Positions 7,698-14,587 of a stretch of DNA of 16,296 nucleotides are shown one piece after another. The notes beneath the pieces are model-generated. The model saw only the letters and a list, made by a program, of their open reading frames with translations. It made no database searches and was not told where the DNA came from. The position numbers and the translations under genes were made by a program. Source of the stretch: Bacillota bacterium (GTDB taxonomy: Bacteria > Bacillota > Clostridia > Christensenellales > CAG-138); NCBI GenBank assembly GCA_023393045.1, contig JAEWMV010000064.1, forward strand, positions 1 to 16,296. Direction: 5' to 3'. How positions within the stretch are numbered: position 1 is the stretch's first letter; each line of letters opens with the position of its first letter.

Positions 7698-7725
7698 AGG
7701 ATAGGATAACCTTTGAATTTGTCAA
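7698..7725 (-). promoter_or_regulatory. Possible promoter of the VTC/DUF4956/lipoprotein operon
   Basis: On the minus strand a consensus TTGACA (plus 7720-7725) is followed after 16 bases by TATCCT (plus 7698-7703). Transcription would start around 7691, right at the ribosome binding site, giving a leader of only about 15 bases. A tandem TATCCTATCCTC makes the exact -10 ambiguous. An inverted repeat TATCCTC/GAGGATA (7681-7687 and 7697-7703) overlaps the -10 and the ribosome binding site. Confidence 0.4.
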
Positions 7726-7778
7726 AAACTTGTTAAGGAAATGTATGAGTATGGCAAAGCGGAAAATGCTTTGCCCCA

Positions 7779-7868
7779 ATTGCGCCGCGCTATTGGCATC
7801 GATTCGCCCGCCGTCCTTCAAAAGCCGCGCCGCCGCGCCCTTATTTTTGTTCCCCATTGCGCCGCGCT
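7779..7868. repeat. 13-bp direct repeat flanking the divergent intergenic region
   Basis: ATTGCGCCGCGCT occurs identically at 7779-7791 and 7856-7868, 77 bases apart, each preceded by CCCC or CCCCA. The second copy abuts the extended -10 element of the ABC-2 exporter promoter, where an activator or repressor could bind. It may also be the trace of a small local duplication. Confidence 0.5.
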
Positions 7869-7870
7869 TA

Positions 7871-7879
7871 TGTTATAAT
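7871..7879 (+). promoter_or_regulatory. Extended -10 promoter of the ABC-2 type exporter operon
   Basis: TGTTATAAT at 7871-7879 is a perfect extended -10 element (TG, one base, TATAAT). No good -35 hexamer lies at the right distance, which is common for extended -10 promoters. Transcription would start near 7886, about 30 bases before the ATG at 7917. Confidence 0.6.
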
Positions 7880-7916
7880 ACGGAAATGGGTGAAACGCCT
7901 ACGGGAGGTTTATTTT

Positions 7917-8630
7917 ATGCTGAAAATCGAAGGCCTGACAAAGACCTATGGGAACAAAAAGGCTGTGGACGCGCTTACGCTCACGATTAACAAGGGTGAG
8001 ATCTACGGTTTTATCGGCCACAACGGCGCGGGCAAGACCACCACGCTCAAATCCTGCGCGGGCATACTGCGCTTTGACGCGGGCGATATTTACATCGACG
8101 GCATCTCGATTAAGGACGACCCCATCGCGGCGAAAAGGCTCATCGCCTACATACCCGACAATCCGGATCTCTACGAGTTTCTCCCGGGCGTGAAGTACCT
8201 GAATTTCATCGCGGACGTATACGGCGTGGGCAAGGCGCAGCGCGAGGAGCGCATCCATAAATACGCGGAGCTCTTCGAGCTCACCGGCGACCTCGCGCAG
8301 CCCGTGAGCGCGTACTCCCACGGCATGAAGCAGAAGCTCGCGCTCATCGCGGCCCTCATCCACACGCCCAAGCTCATGATCATGGACGAACCCTTCGTGG
8401 GGCTTGACCCCGTTGCCAGCCACGCGCTCAAGCGCATCATGCGCGACATCTGCGATGCGGGCGGCGCGATCTTTTTCTCCACCCACGTGCTGGAGGTCGC
8501 GGAGAAGCTGTGTGATAAAATCGCCATCATCCGGCAGGGCAGGCTTGTGATCGCGGGTCCCACGGACGAGGTGCGCGGCAACAGCTCGCTCGAGTCCGTG
8601 TTCCTCGAGCTGGAGGGCGAACATGCTTAA
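7917..8630 (+). CDS. ABC-2 type transporter ATP-binding protein
   Basis: This 237-residue ATPase partners the membrane protein encoded immediately downstream. Walker A is GHNGAGKTT (34-42), the signature is SHGMKQK (134-140), Walker B is LMIMDEP with Glu158, the D-loop is GLDP (162-165) and the switch histidine is His190 in FSTHVLE. The Q-loop position reads YIPDNPDLY, without the usual glutamine; this form also occurs in EcsA/YthP-like exporter ATPases. GGGAGG at 7903-7908 places the start at 7917. A longer frame reaching back to 7857 would contain the promoter and is rejected. The gene overlaps the permease gene by 8 bases. The cargo is unknown; relatives export peptides, antibiotics or cell-envelope components. 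Confidence 0.92.
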   Translation: MLKIEGLTKTYGNKKAVDALTLTINKGEIYGFIGHNGAGKTTTLKSCAGILRFDAGDIYIDGISIKDDPIAAKRLIAYIPDNPDLYEFLPGVKYLNFIADVYGVGKAQREERIHKYAELFELTGDLAQPVSAYSHGMKQKLALIAALIHTPKLMIMDEPFVGLDPVASHALKRIMRDICDAGGAIFFSTHVLEVAEKLCDKIAIIRQGRLVIAGPTDEVRGNSSLESVFLELEGEHA

Positions 8631-10230
8631 AGCGCTGCTCAAAACGCGCTTCTCCGCGCTGTTTTATTCGATGTTTCGCGGCTCGCGGCGTAAAAAGGCC
8701 ATGTCCCCGCTGATGAAAATCGGCGCGGGGCTGCTCGCCGTCTACGTCATCGGCTGCATGTTCTGGCTTTTCGGCATGCTCTGGGTAAGCATGTGCGAGC
8801 CGTTTTACCGTCTCGACCTTTCCTGGCTGTACTTCGCGCTGGTGGGCATGGTGACGCTCGCGCTGTGCTTCGTGGGCAGCGTGTTCACGGCGCAAAAGCA
8901 GCTCTTTGGCGCCAAGGACAACGACCTGCTGCTCTCCATGCCCATAACGCCTTTTGCCATCATCGCAAGCCGCATGGGGATGCTGCTGCTCTTGAACTAT
9001 ATGTTCGAGGCGGTGGTTGTGCTGCCCGCGGCCTTCGTGTGGGCGTACAGCCTGCCCGTCACCGCGGCGGGGGTCGTGATATTCACCGTCGTTTTCCTGC
9101 TGCTGCCGCTGCTCCCACTCACGCTTTCCTGCCTGTTCGGCTGGCTCATCGAGGCGATCGCCTCCCGCCTGCCGCGCGGCAAGAACATGGTGGCGATGCT
9201 GCTTTCCATCGCTTTCATGGCGGCATATTTTCTCGTGTACTCAAAGATGCAGGAGTATATCGGCATACTCATCGCCAACGGCAAGGCCGTGGCCGAGGCC
9301 GTGGAAAAGGCCGCCCCGCCGTTCTACTGGCTGGGCAATGCCGTCGCCTCGCACGACGCGGTGTCCCTCCTGCTCTTCGCGCTCACATGCATCCTCCCCT
9401 TCGCGCTGGCGTGCTATCTTATCGCAAAGAGCTTCGTTTCCATCGCCACGCGCAAGGTCAGCGCAGCCAGGCAGGTCTATCGCAGGGCGGAGATGAAGGC
9501 GGGCAGCGCGGACGGCGCGCTGCTCATGCGCGAAATCAAGCATTTCACTTCCAGCGCGAGCTATATGCTCAACGCGGGGATAGGCCTCGTGATGCTGCTC
9601 ATCGCGCTAATCGCCCTCATCATCCAAAAGGATGCGTTTATGAACACTGTGGCGCAACTCATGCTTCCGGCGGAGTATCTGCCCGGACTGCTTTGCGTAC
9701 TGCAGTGCGCCATACTCTCTATGGTCTACATCAGCGCGCCCAGCGTATCCCTCGAGGGGAAAACGCTTTGGATCGCCCAGAGCATCCCCGTGTCGGCCTA
9801 CGCCGTGCTGCGCGCAAAGGTGAGGACGCACGCCTATACTTCGCTGCCCTTCTCCCTCATAGCCTCCGCAGCGATCATGCTCTTCTCCGGCGCGACGGGA
9901 CTGATGATACCCGTGATATTGGCGCTCCCCGCGCTCTTGTGCCAGCTTTTCGCGCAGCTTGACCTCATCATCAACCTGCGCTTCCCCAAGTTCGACTGGA
10001 CCAGCGAGGTCACCGCCGTCAAGCAGAGCATGGCCGTGATACTCGCCATGCTCGCCAACTGGGGCGTGCTGCTGCTGCCCGTGATCCTCTATGTGATCCT
10101 GCCCGGCGGCGCGATTGCGCTCGACCTCTACATGGCGCTCTGGACGCTTGCCTTCATCCCGCTCATCCTCGCGCTCGACAGGATACTGCGCACCTGGGGC
10201 GCAAGGACGTTTGAGGAGCTTTCGGCGTAA
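8623..10230 (+). CDS. Large ABC-2 type exporter membrane protein
   Basis: This 535-residue, very hydrophobic protein has roughly ten to twelve membrane segments in two sets, separated by a cytoplasmic stretch (about residues 275-305, with RKVSAARQVYRRAE). The short basic N-terminus (LKTRFSALFYSMFRGSRRKK) and the segment AQKQLFGAKDNDLLLSMPI resemble the large putative ABC exporter subunits of Firmicutes (YthQ-like, roughly 500-550 residues). GGAGGG at 8612-8617 precedes the ATG. The start overlaps the ATPase stop by 8 bases, so the two form one complex. No substrate-binding protein or accessory gene accompanies them, which fits an exporter. Family assignment is by overall character and context rather than a diagnostic motif. 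Confidence 0.85.
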   Translation: MLKALLKTRFSALFYSMFRGSRRKKAMSPLMKIGAGLLAVYVIGCMFWLFGMLWVSMCEPFYRLDLSWLYFALVGMVTLALCFVGSVFTAQKQLFGAKDNDLLLSMPITPFAIIASRMGMLLLLNYMFEAVVVLPAAFVWAYSLPVTAAGVVIFTVVFLLLPLLPLTLSCLFGWLIEAIASRLPRGKNMVAMLLSIAFMAAYFLVYSKMQEYIGILIANGKAVAEAVEKAAPPFYWLGNAVASHDAVSLLLFALTCILPFALACYLIAKSFVSIATRKVSAARQVYRRAEMKAGSADGALLMREIKHFTSSASYMLNAGIGLVMLLIALIALIIQKDAFMNTVAQLMLPAEYLPGLLCVLQCAILSMVYISAPSVSLEGKTLWIAQSIPVSAYAVLRAKVRTHAYTSLPFSLIASAAIMLFSGATGLMIPVILALPALLCQLFAQLDLIINLRFPKFDWTSEVTAVKQSMAVILAMLANWGVLLLPVILYVILPGGAIALDLYMALWTLAFIPLILALDRILRTWGARTFEELSA

Positions 10231-10265
10231 GGTTACGGCGCACGGCTCCCTGTTTCCGAAACGGC

Positions 10266-10304
10266 AACGGCCGAAACCCGGGATTGGAACGGGTTTCGGC
10301 CGTT
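10266..10304. terminator. 15-bp hairpin between convergent operons, probable terminator
   Basis: Positions 10266-10280 and 10290-10304 are perfectly complementary over 15 bases with a 9-base loop (10281-10289). The hairpin sits between the exporter stop (10230) and the regulator stop (10333), so it may serve both directions. Neither side has a good T run, so it could instead be a 3-prime stabilising structure. The remainder of the 10231-10332 gap holds nothing else I can identify. Confidence 0.65.
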
Positions 10305-10332
10305 TCGCTATATAAAGGTAAATGAGCTCTTC

Positions 10333-11064
10333 TTAACCCAGTTCGTGCACCGTGTACTTGCCCTTGATGAGCGCGCTGTAATACTCAATGGGCTCGTTGT
10401 CGCTGCCGTACACGCTGCTTTCGCAGTGCAGCAGCGGCGTTTGCTTCTTGACCTCGAGGCTTCGCATCTGCTCCTCCGTCATGGCGCATATGCAATCGAA
10501 GGTGCGCACGGCGTGCCTGGGGATGATGCCGTACTTTTCCTCGAGGATGGCGTAGAGCGACGCGTCGGTGAAATGCTCCTTCTCGATGCCGGGGCAAAGC
10601 TTGTAGGGAATCCAGTCCTCGACAAAGGTGTTGGCCTCGTCCCGGATGTAGCGCACGCGCTTAAGGTAGAACGCTTTTTCCCCCTCGCCAAGCTTCAACG
10701 CATCGGCGATGGCGCGCGGTGGCACGACGACCTGTTTATCGAGCACGCGGGAGGCAAGCGGAATCGTGCCGCCCTGATTCGATATGGCGGTGAAGCCCCG
10801 CACGCGGTTGGCGTAACCCACGTTGTTGCTGTAATCCTTTACGAAGCTGCCCTTGGATTTTTCGCGCACGACATAGCCGTTGCGGGCAAGGTCCAGTATG
10901 GCCTGGCGCACCGTGGCGCGGCTGACGCCGTATTCCTTGACCATTTCAAGCTCCGTCGGCAGCATGTCACCGGGTTTCAGTTCTCCGACCTTGATACGGT
11001 TGAGCAAGATCGAATACAGCTGGTAATACAGCGGTATTGGCGAGGTTCTGTCTAAAGAAGCCAT
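10333..11064 (-). CDS. GntR/HutC-family transcriptional regulator with UTRA ligand domain
   Basis: This 243-residue regulator probably controls the sugar operon upstream of it. The N-terminal winged helix spans about residues 8-75, with LPTELEMVKEYGVSRATVRQ as its helix-turn-helix and KSKGSFV as the wing. The rest is a UTRA domain (FYLKRVRYIRDE, then FVEDWIPY, then YYSALIKGKYTV at the end), which binds small sugar phosphates or similar ligands. The ATG at 11064 is chosen because GGGGG lies 6 bases upstream; a GTG 12 bases further out would overlap that site. The gene is last in the operon, 107 bases after the SDR gene, with its own candidate promoter, so it may be both autoregulated and read through. 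The ligand and operator are unknown. Confidence 0.9.
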   Translation of the reverse strand: MASLDRTSPIPLYYQLYSILLNRIKVGELKPGDMLPTELEMVKEYGVSRATVRQAILDLARNGYVVREKSKGSFVKDYSNNVGYANRVRGFTAISNQGGTIPLASRVLDKQVVVPPRAIADALKLGEGEKAFYLKRVRYIRDEANTFVEDWIPYKLCPGIEKEHFTDASLYAILEEKYGIIPRHAVRTFDCICAMTEEQMRSLEVKKQTPLLHCESSVYGSDNEPIEYYSALIKGKYTVHELG

Positions 11065-11119
11065 TGGTACCCCCACTCATTGAAAAATTTCACGGCGCGC
11101 TTTTATTCATCATATATAT

Positions 11120-11148
11120 AAAATACCAAAAAACAGGCGTAAACTCAA
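11120..11148 (-). promoter_or_regulatory. Possible internal promoter for the GntR regulator
   Basis: On the minus strand TTGAGT (plus 11143-11148) and TATTTT (plus 11120-11125) are 17 bases apart, followed by an alternating TATATATA stretch. The region from about 11085 to 11170 is clearly richer in A and T than its surroundings. The promoter is about 55 bases upstream of the regulator start. Confidence 0.4.
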
Positions 11149-11171
11149 CACTATGATTGTCTTTTTACATA

Positions 11172-11903
11172 TTATGGCGTGAGCAAACCGCCGTTTACGT
11201 CCAGCGCCTGCCCGGTAATCCAATCCGACGCGTCGCCAACGAGAAACGCCACGGCGTTGGCGATATCCTCGGGCGTCCCGAGGCGCTTTACGTGCATCTG
11301 CTCCAGCCAGATATCCCGCTTGAGGGCGAGCGTCTCCTGCACCATGTTCGTATCGATGATGCCGGGGCACACCGCGTTGACCGTGACCCCGCAGCGCGCG
11401 ATTTCCATGGAAAGCGCCCGCGTGAAGCCCAGCACGGCAGCTTTGGACGCGCAGTAATGCGTGTGCTTCGCACTGCCGCGCCGCGCGCTGACGCTGGCGA
11501 TGTTGATGATGCGCCCGAAGCCCTGTTCCACCATGCCCGGCGCGAGGCACTTGCAGAGGTTGAACACGCTTTTGAGGTTGACCTCCAGAGTCCTGTCCCA
11601 AATTTCCTCGCTCATTTCGAGGAACGGGCAGTGCGTCTGAATGCCCGCGTTGTTGACGAGCACGCTTACCGTGCCGTGCCGCGCGCTCACGCGGACGCTT
11701 TTTTCCTTCACGTCGGCGTAGTCGGAGGCGTCGCAGCGATAATAGAATAGCCTGCGGCTTTCCTCCTCGTCGAGGAATTGCCTTGCTGCCTCATCATTTA
11801 TATCGAACAGGACGACACGGTAATTGAGCTCCAGAAGCCGTTTCGCGCAGGCTTTTCCAATGCCGCGCGCGCCGCCCGTGACCAAAGCAAGCCTCGTTTT
11901 CAT
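11172..11903 (-). CDS. Short-chain dehydrogenase/reductase (SDR), classical type
   Basis: This 243-residue NAD(P)-dependent oxidoreductase probably oxidises or reduces a sugar or polyol intermediate of the operon. The Rossmann motif TGGARGIG spans 9-16, NNAG is at 84-87, and the catalytic Ser137, Tyr150 and Lys154 (YCASK) are all intact, followed by the cofactor-contacting PG at 180-181. Asp34 at the end of the second strand (VLFDIN) favours NAD over NADP. The length is exactly that of classical SDRs. It starts inside the ATGA overlap with the SIS gene (11900-11903), with GGAGG at 11911-11915. The SDR fold does not reveal the substrate; candidates are a sugar alcohol, an aldonate or a ketose. 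Confidence 0.92.
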   Translation of the reverse strand: MKTRLALVTGGARGIGKACAKRLLELNYRVVLFDINDEAARQFLDEEESRRLFYYRCDASDYADVKEKSVRVSARHGTVSVLVNNAGIQTHCPFLEMSEEIWDRTLEVNLKSVFNLCKCLAPGMVEQGFGRIINIASVSARRGSAKHTHYCASKAAVLGFTRALSMEIARCGVTVNAVCPGIIDTNMVQETLALKRDIWLEQMHVKRLGTPEDIANAVAFLVGDASDWITGQALDVNGGLLTP

Positions 11904-12877
11904 TTAAGATCCTCCACGGCGTATAAAAGGCGCGCCGGATTGGCCGCGTCTATCTTCCTCTCCTCGCCCATTCGCGCCGCGAGCGCCATGCTGAAGAGCG
12001 AAACGGACAGCACATCCGTGATGCCGAACTTCTCCTGGTCAAGCGCCACGCGAAGCGTTCCCTCTGGCGCGTTTTGCCCGAACCAGAGCACGCGCGCGCC
12101 GTAGCCCGCCAGCTCCTGCGCCACCTTTTCTTCAAACGCCGCGCTCCTTTCGCCCGGGACGAGCGTCACGAGACTGTTTTCATCGATCCATGAGCGGGGG
12201 CCGTGCCGGTATTCCAGTATGCCCCAGGCCTCCGAGGGCAGTTTCGTGATCTCCCCGTTCTTGAGCATCACTTCACGCATAAGGGGCATGTAAAACGGCG
12301 CGCCGAGCGCGATAAGGCGGCTTGCGTTCATTCCCATGCACCGGGCTTCATAAACGTCCTGCGCCGCTTTGAGCGCGTTTTGCGCGCATGTATAGGTAGC
12401 CTCCGGCCCGGCGATAAGCCCCATGCAACGCCAGAGGCAGAGCATCTGCGCGCCGAAGGAATAGGATTCGAGTATCATGGGTTCTTTGGCGAATTCCACG
12501 AGCCCCATGCCGTCGCATTCGCGCGCGAGCGTGGAATCCCTCGCGCAGCCGACATAGAACGTGCGGCAGGACGCGCGCTTCGTTTCGCGCATGGCAAGCA
12601 CGCTCTCCATGGATTCGCCGCTGCGCGAGATGAACACATAGCGCTTTTTCGAGTCGGGTACATGCGGCTGGTCCGAAAAGAAATCCGCCGCTTCCGCCGC
12701 CGTGGCGTCCCGCCCCCGGATTTTCAGCAGATTCGCAAGCTGCGCGGCCATATAAAACGAAGTGCCGCAGCCGCATAAAACGATTGCCGCCTCGTCCGAA
12801 AGAAGCCTGTTCGGCGGGGTCTTCGCCGCAAGCTTCCATATTTCCGGCGTTTGATTGAGCGCGTCAAAATAATTCAT
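11900..12877 (-). CDS. SIS-domain sugar isomerase, deaminase or deglycase
   Basis: This 325-residue protein has two SIS (sugar isomerase) domains, as in AgaS, the isomerase half of GlmS, and FrlB-type deglycases. The first domain carries GCGTS (36-40) and SRSGES (84-89), the sugar-phosphate binding loops. EYRHGP (222-227) at the start of the second half is the conserved catalytic-region motif of GlmS relatives. No glutaminase domain is present, so it is not a GlmS. Family precedent suggests isomerisation or deamination of an amino sugar phosphate, or cleavage of a phosphorylated Amadori compound. The start is odd: the ATG at 12877 has no ribosome binding site within normal range, and the nearest purine block lies about 20 bases away inside a hairpin (12892-12924). 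It overlaps the SDR gene by 4 bases. Confidence 0.87.
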   Translation of the reverse strand: MNYFDALNQTPEIWKLAAKTPPNRLLSDEAAIVLCGCGTSFYMAAQLANLLKIRGRDATAAEAADFFSDQPHVPDSKKRYVFISRSGESMESVLAMRETKRASCRTFYVGCARDSTLARECDGMGLVEFAKEPMILESYSFGAQMLCLWRCMGLIAGPEATYTCAQNALKAAQDVYEARCMGMNASRLIALGAPFYMPLMREVMLKNGEITKLPSEAWGILEYRHGPRSWIDENSLVTLVPGERSAAFEEKVAQELAGYGARVLWFGQNAPEGTLRVALDQEKFGITDVLSVSLFSMALAARMGEERKIDAANPARLLYAVEDLK

Positions 12878-12891
12878 ATCATTGCGATTGC

Positions 12892-12924
12892 GCCGTCTCC
12901 CCCACCCTATGAGGGGGAGACGGC
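12892..12924 (-). other. Stable intercistronic hairpin between binding-protein and SIS genes
   Basis: Positions 12892-12903 and 12913-12924 pair perfectly over 12 bases (GCCGTCTCCCCC with its complement), with a 9-base loop. No T run follows on the minus strand. Such hairpins just after a solute-binding protein gene often protect the upstream mRNA and reduce downstream expression. The rest of the 12878-12951 gap is unremarkable. Confidence 0.75.
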
Positions 12925-12951
12925 ATTTGGAGGATAGTGAGGATAGCGAAA

Positions 12952-14040
12952 TTACGCTTCGGGATAGAGCGCCGTCCAGGCCTCGTCCGGGTTCATGATG
13001 GCCGGGGAGGAGAACCAGGCGTTGGGATCGGTCTTCTCGATGAGGATGATGGGCGCGTACACCTCGCCGGGAACATTCCTGCCCTGCACAGCCGCGACGG
13101 CCATCTCGACCGCGCCGCCGCCCAGCTTGTCCGGATACTGGCCGACCACCGCGGTGAGCGGGGAATCGTCCTTGCGCATTTCCTCGAGCACGACCTGATC
13201 CGCGTCGGTGCAGACGACGAAGATTTCCTCCTGCATGCCCAGCTCGCGCACCGCCTGCGCCGCACCCACGGCCGCAAGGCCCCAGGAGCAGTAGATGCAG
13301 TCGATGTTGCTGTCGCCAAGCAGGTAGGCCTTCACTTCTTTATAATAGTTGTTGACCGCGTCCTGCGTGCCGATGGAGATCGTCTGCGCGATGTTCAGGG
13401 ACGGGTAGTCCATGATGACCGTGTCGAGCATGCGAAGGCGGATCTCGAGGGAGTGCCAGCCCGGCGTGTCGAGCGCGAGGATGTTGCCCACGCCGCCCAG
13501 CTTGTTGGTGACGTAGAGCGCAAGCTGCTCGCCGCCGTTGAAGTTGTCGCTTGTGATGTTGCAGGTGGAATACTCGCTGGTGATGTCAACCGTGATGCAG
13601 GGGATGCCCATCTCCTGCATTCTCTGCATGACGGGCGCGAACGCCGGGCCTTCGCCGCCGCCGATGATGACCGCGTCAACACCCATGGTGAGGAAGTTCT
13701 CGATGTCCGAAACCTGCTTGTTGGAGTCGCCCTGCGCGTTGGCGGTGATGAGCTCGCAGCCGAGCTCCTCAGCCATGGCCTGCGCGCCCGCGAGCACGCC
13801 GCGGTTGAAGTCGTTGGTGAGGTGTTGCGAGGAAAGCGCAATCTTGAGGCCGGATGCGTCCACGCCGCCTTCGCCGCCCTCGTTGGAGGGTTCGCCCGCG
13901 GTGTTGGCAGGCTCGCCTGCGGTATTGCCAGGCTCGCCCGCGGTGTTGGAGGGCTCCTCATTCGTGGTCTGCCCGTTGCAGCCCGCAAAGGCAAGCGCCA
14001 CCATAATGACCACCAGTGCAATAGAGAGCAGTTTCTTCAT
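12952..14040 (-). CDS. Ribose-type sugar-binding lipoprotein of an ABC importer
   Basis: This 362-residue lipoprotein captures a sugar outside the membrane and delivers it to an ABC importer. The signal peptide MKKLLSIALVVIMVALAFAG ends at lipobox Cys21. A flexible linker of NTAGEPx repeats follows, to about residue 50. The mature domain is a periplasmic binding protein type 1 fold of the RbsB class, recognisable from GLKIALSSQHLTNDF at its start, FLTMGVDAVIIGG, and the C-terminal VVGQYPDKLGGGAVEMA. AAAGGAG (14049-14055) precedes the ATG at 14040; the longer frame to 14109 would overlap the cupin gene and lacks a signal peptide. No ATPase or permease partner is in the window. The ligand is not predictable; I do not see clear similarity to LsrB. 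Confidence 0.9.
   Translation of the reverse strand: MKKLLSIALVVIMVALAFAGCNGQTTNEEPSNTAGEPGNTAGEPANTAGEPSNEGGEGGVDASGLKIALSSQHLTNDFNRGVLAGAQAMAEELGCELITANAQGDSNKQVSDIENFLTMGVDAVIIGGGEGPAFAPVMQRMQEMGIPCITVDITSEYSTCNITSDNFNGGEQLALYVTNKLGGVGNILALDTPGWHSLEIRLRMLDTVIMDYPSLNIAQTISIGTQDAVNNYYKEVKAYLLGDSNIDCIYCSWGLAAVGAAQAVRELGMQEEIFVVCTDADQVVLEEMRKDDSPLTAVVGQYPDKLGGGAVEMAVAAVQGRNVPGEVYAPIILIEKTDPNAWFSSPAIMNPDEAWTALYPEA
13882..13965 (-). repeat. Four tandem 21-bp units encoding the lipoprotein linker
   Basis: Units begin at 13882, 13903, 13924 and 13945. The first three are close copies and the fourth diverges at one end. Each encodes seven residues of the type NTAGEPx, forming a flexible tether between the lipid anchor and the sugar-binding domain. 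The copy number may vary between strains by slippage. Confidence 0.8.
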
Positions 14041-14092
14041 TATGTTTTCTCCTTTCTTAACTAACGGCCCATGGCCGTAGGTGTCCCATCGC

Positions 14093-14500
14093 TCAGACCA
14101 AATCGGCAAGCGTCATGTGCAAATCCCGCACGATGTCCCACTTGCGGATGTTCTTTTCGGGTCCCATGGGAGAATAGATGAACAGGAAAACGAATTCCCC
14201 GTCACCGGTGTTGAAGAGGCGGTGCGGCTCGTCGGCCGGAACGAAGGTGATGTCCCCCTTTTTGAGGCTGTACTCCGTGCCGTCCTCCATGCGCATGATC
14301 CCCTCGCCCTTGAGGTAGATCATGACCTCCTCCTCCTTCGCATGCGTGTGAAACTCCGAGGCTTGTCCCTTGTTGTAAACGCCGATACCGACCGAGAGAT
14401 TCTTCGCGCCGTCCTGCGCGTCCACGAGGATCAGGTTGTCCCTCACATTTGGTGCAGCCGCGCGGTAAACCGGCAGCTCGCCAATCGACAGTTTCTTCAT
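14093..14500 (-). CDS. Small single-domain cupin
   Basis: This 135-residue protein consists of one cupin barrel. The metal-binding motif is His51-x-His53 followed by Glu57/Glu58 (HTHAKEEEVMIYLKGEG), with His93 in the second motif (PADEPHRLFN). All four usual ligands are therefore present, which suggests a metalloenzyme, for example a sugar or sugar-phosphate isomerase or epimerase, rather than a bare sensor domain. AAAGGAGG lies 4-5 bases before the ATG at 14500. It sits between the aldolase and the sugar-binding protein, with 52 bases to the latter. That position points to a step in the same pathway, possibly the isomerisation that LsrG performs in the Lsr system, although LsrG has a different fold. 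The reaction is unknown. Confidence 0.8.
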   Translation of the reverse strand: MKKLSIGELPVYRAAAPNVRDNLILVDAQDGAKNLSVGIGVYNKGQASEFHTHAKEEEVMIYLKGEGIMRMEDGTEYSLKKGDITFVPADEPHRLFNTGDGEFVFLFIYSPMGPEKNIRKWDIVRDLHMTLADLV

Positions 14501-14539
14501 GTTTCCTCCTTTGTCAAGTATGGTGCCTTGTGTATTGCC

Positions 14540-14572
14540 TGAGGCGGTCTAGTGCGCACTTTGGACGCCTCA
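14540..14572 (-). other. Intercistronic hairpin with inner palindrome
   Basis: TGAGGCG at 14540-14546 pairs with CGCCTCA at 14566-14572. The loop contains a perfect 10-base palindrome, AGTGCGCACT (14551-14560). It lies between the aldolase stop (14588) and the cupin start (14500). No T run follows on the minus strand, so it is probably an RNA structure or a protein site rather than a full terminator. Confidence 0.4.
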
Positions 14573-14587
14573 AAATGAATATCTGCT

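Noticed and set aside
7857..7916. Upstream extension of the ABC-2 ATPase gene to 7857
   Set aside because: It would contain the TGTTATAAT promoter element. The start at 7917 matches the family N-terminus and has GGGAGG at proper spacing.
13882..13965. Tandem repeats as a possible CRISPR-like array
   Set aside because: Units are 21 bp with no spacers, they stay in frame, and they encode a lipoprotein linker.
12937..14064. Long open frame on the plus strand opposite the sugar-binding protein gene
   Set aside because: The composition is Arg/His/Ala-rich without motifs, and the minus-strand gene is a clear lipoprotein with a ribosome binding site.
14064..14078. ACGGCC-CAT-GGCCGT mini-hairpin between cupin and binding-protein genes
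   Set aside because: A 6-bp stem with a 3-base loop is easily found by chance in GC-rich DNA and no T run follows.
14041..14109. Longer start for the sugar-binding lipoprotein at 14109
   Set aside because: It would overlap the end of the cupin gene and put 23 polar residues before a textbook lipoprotein signal peptide.
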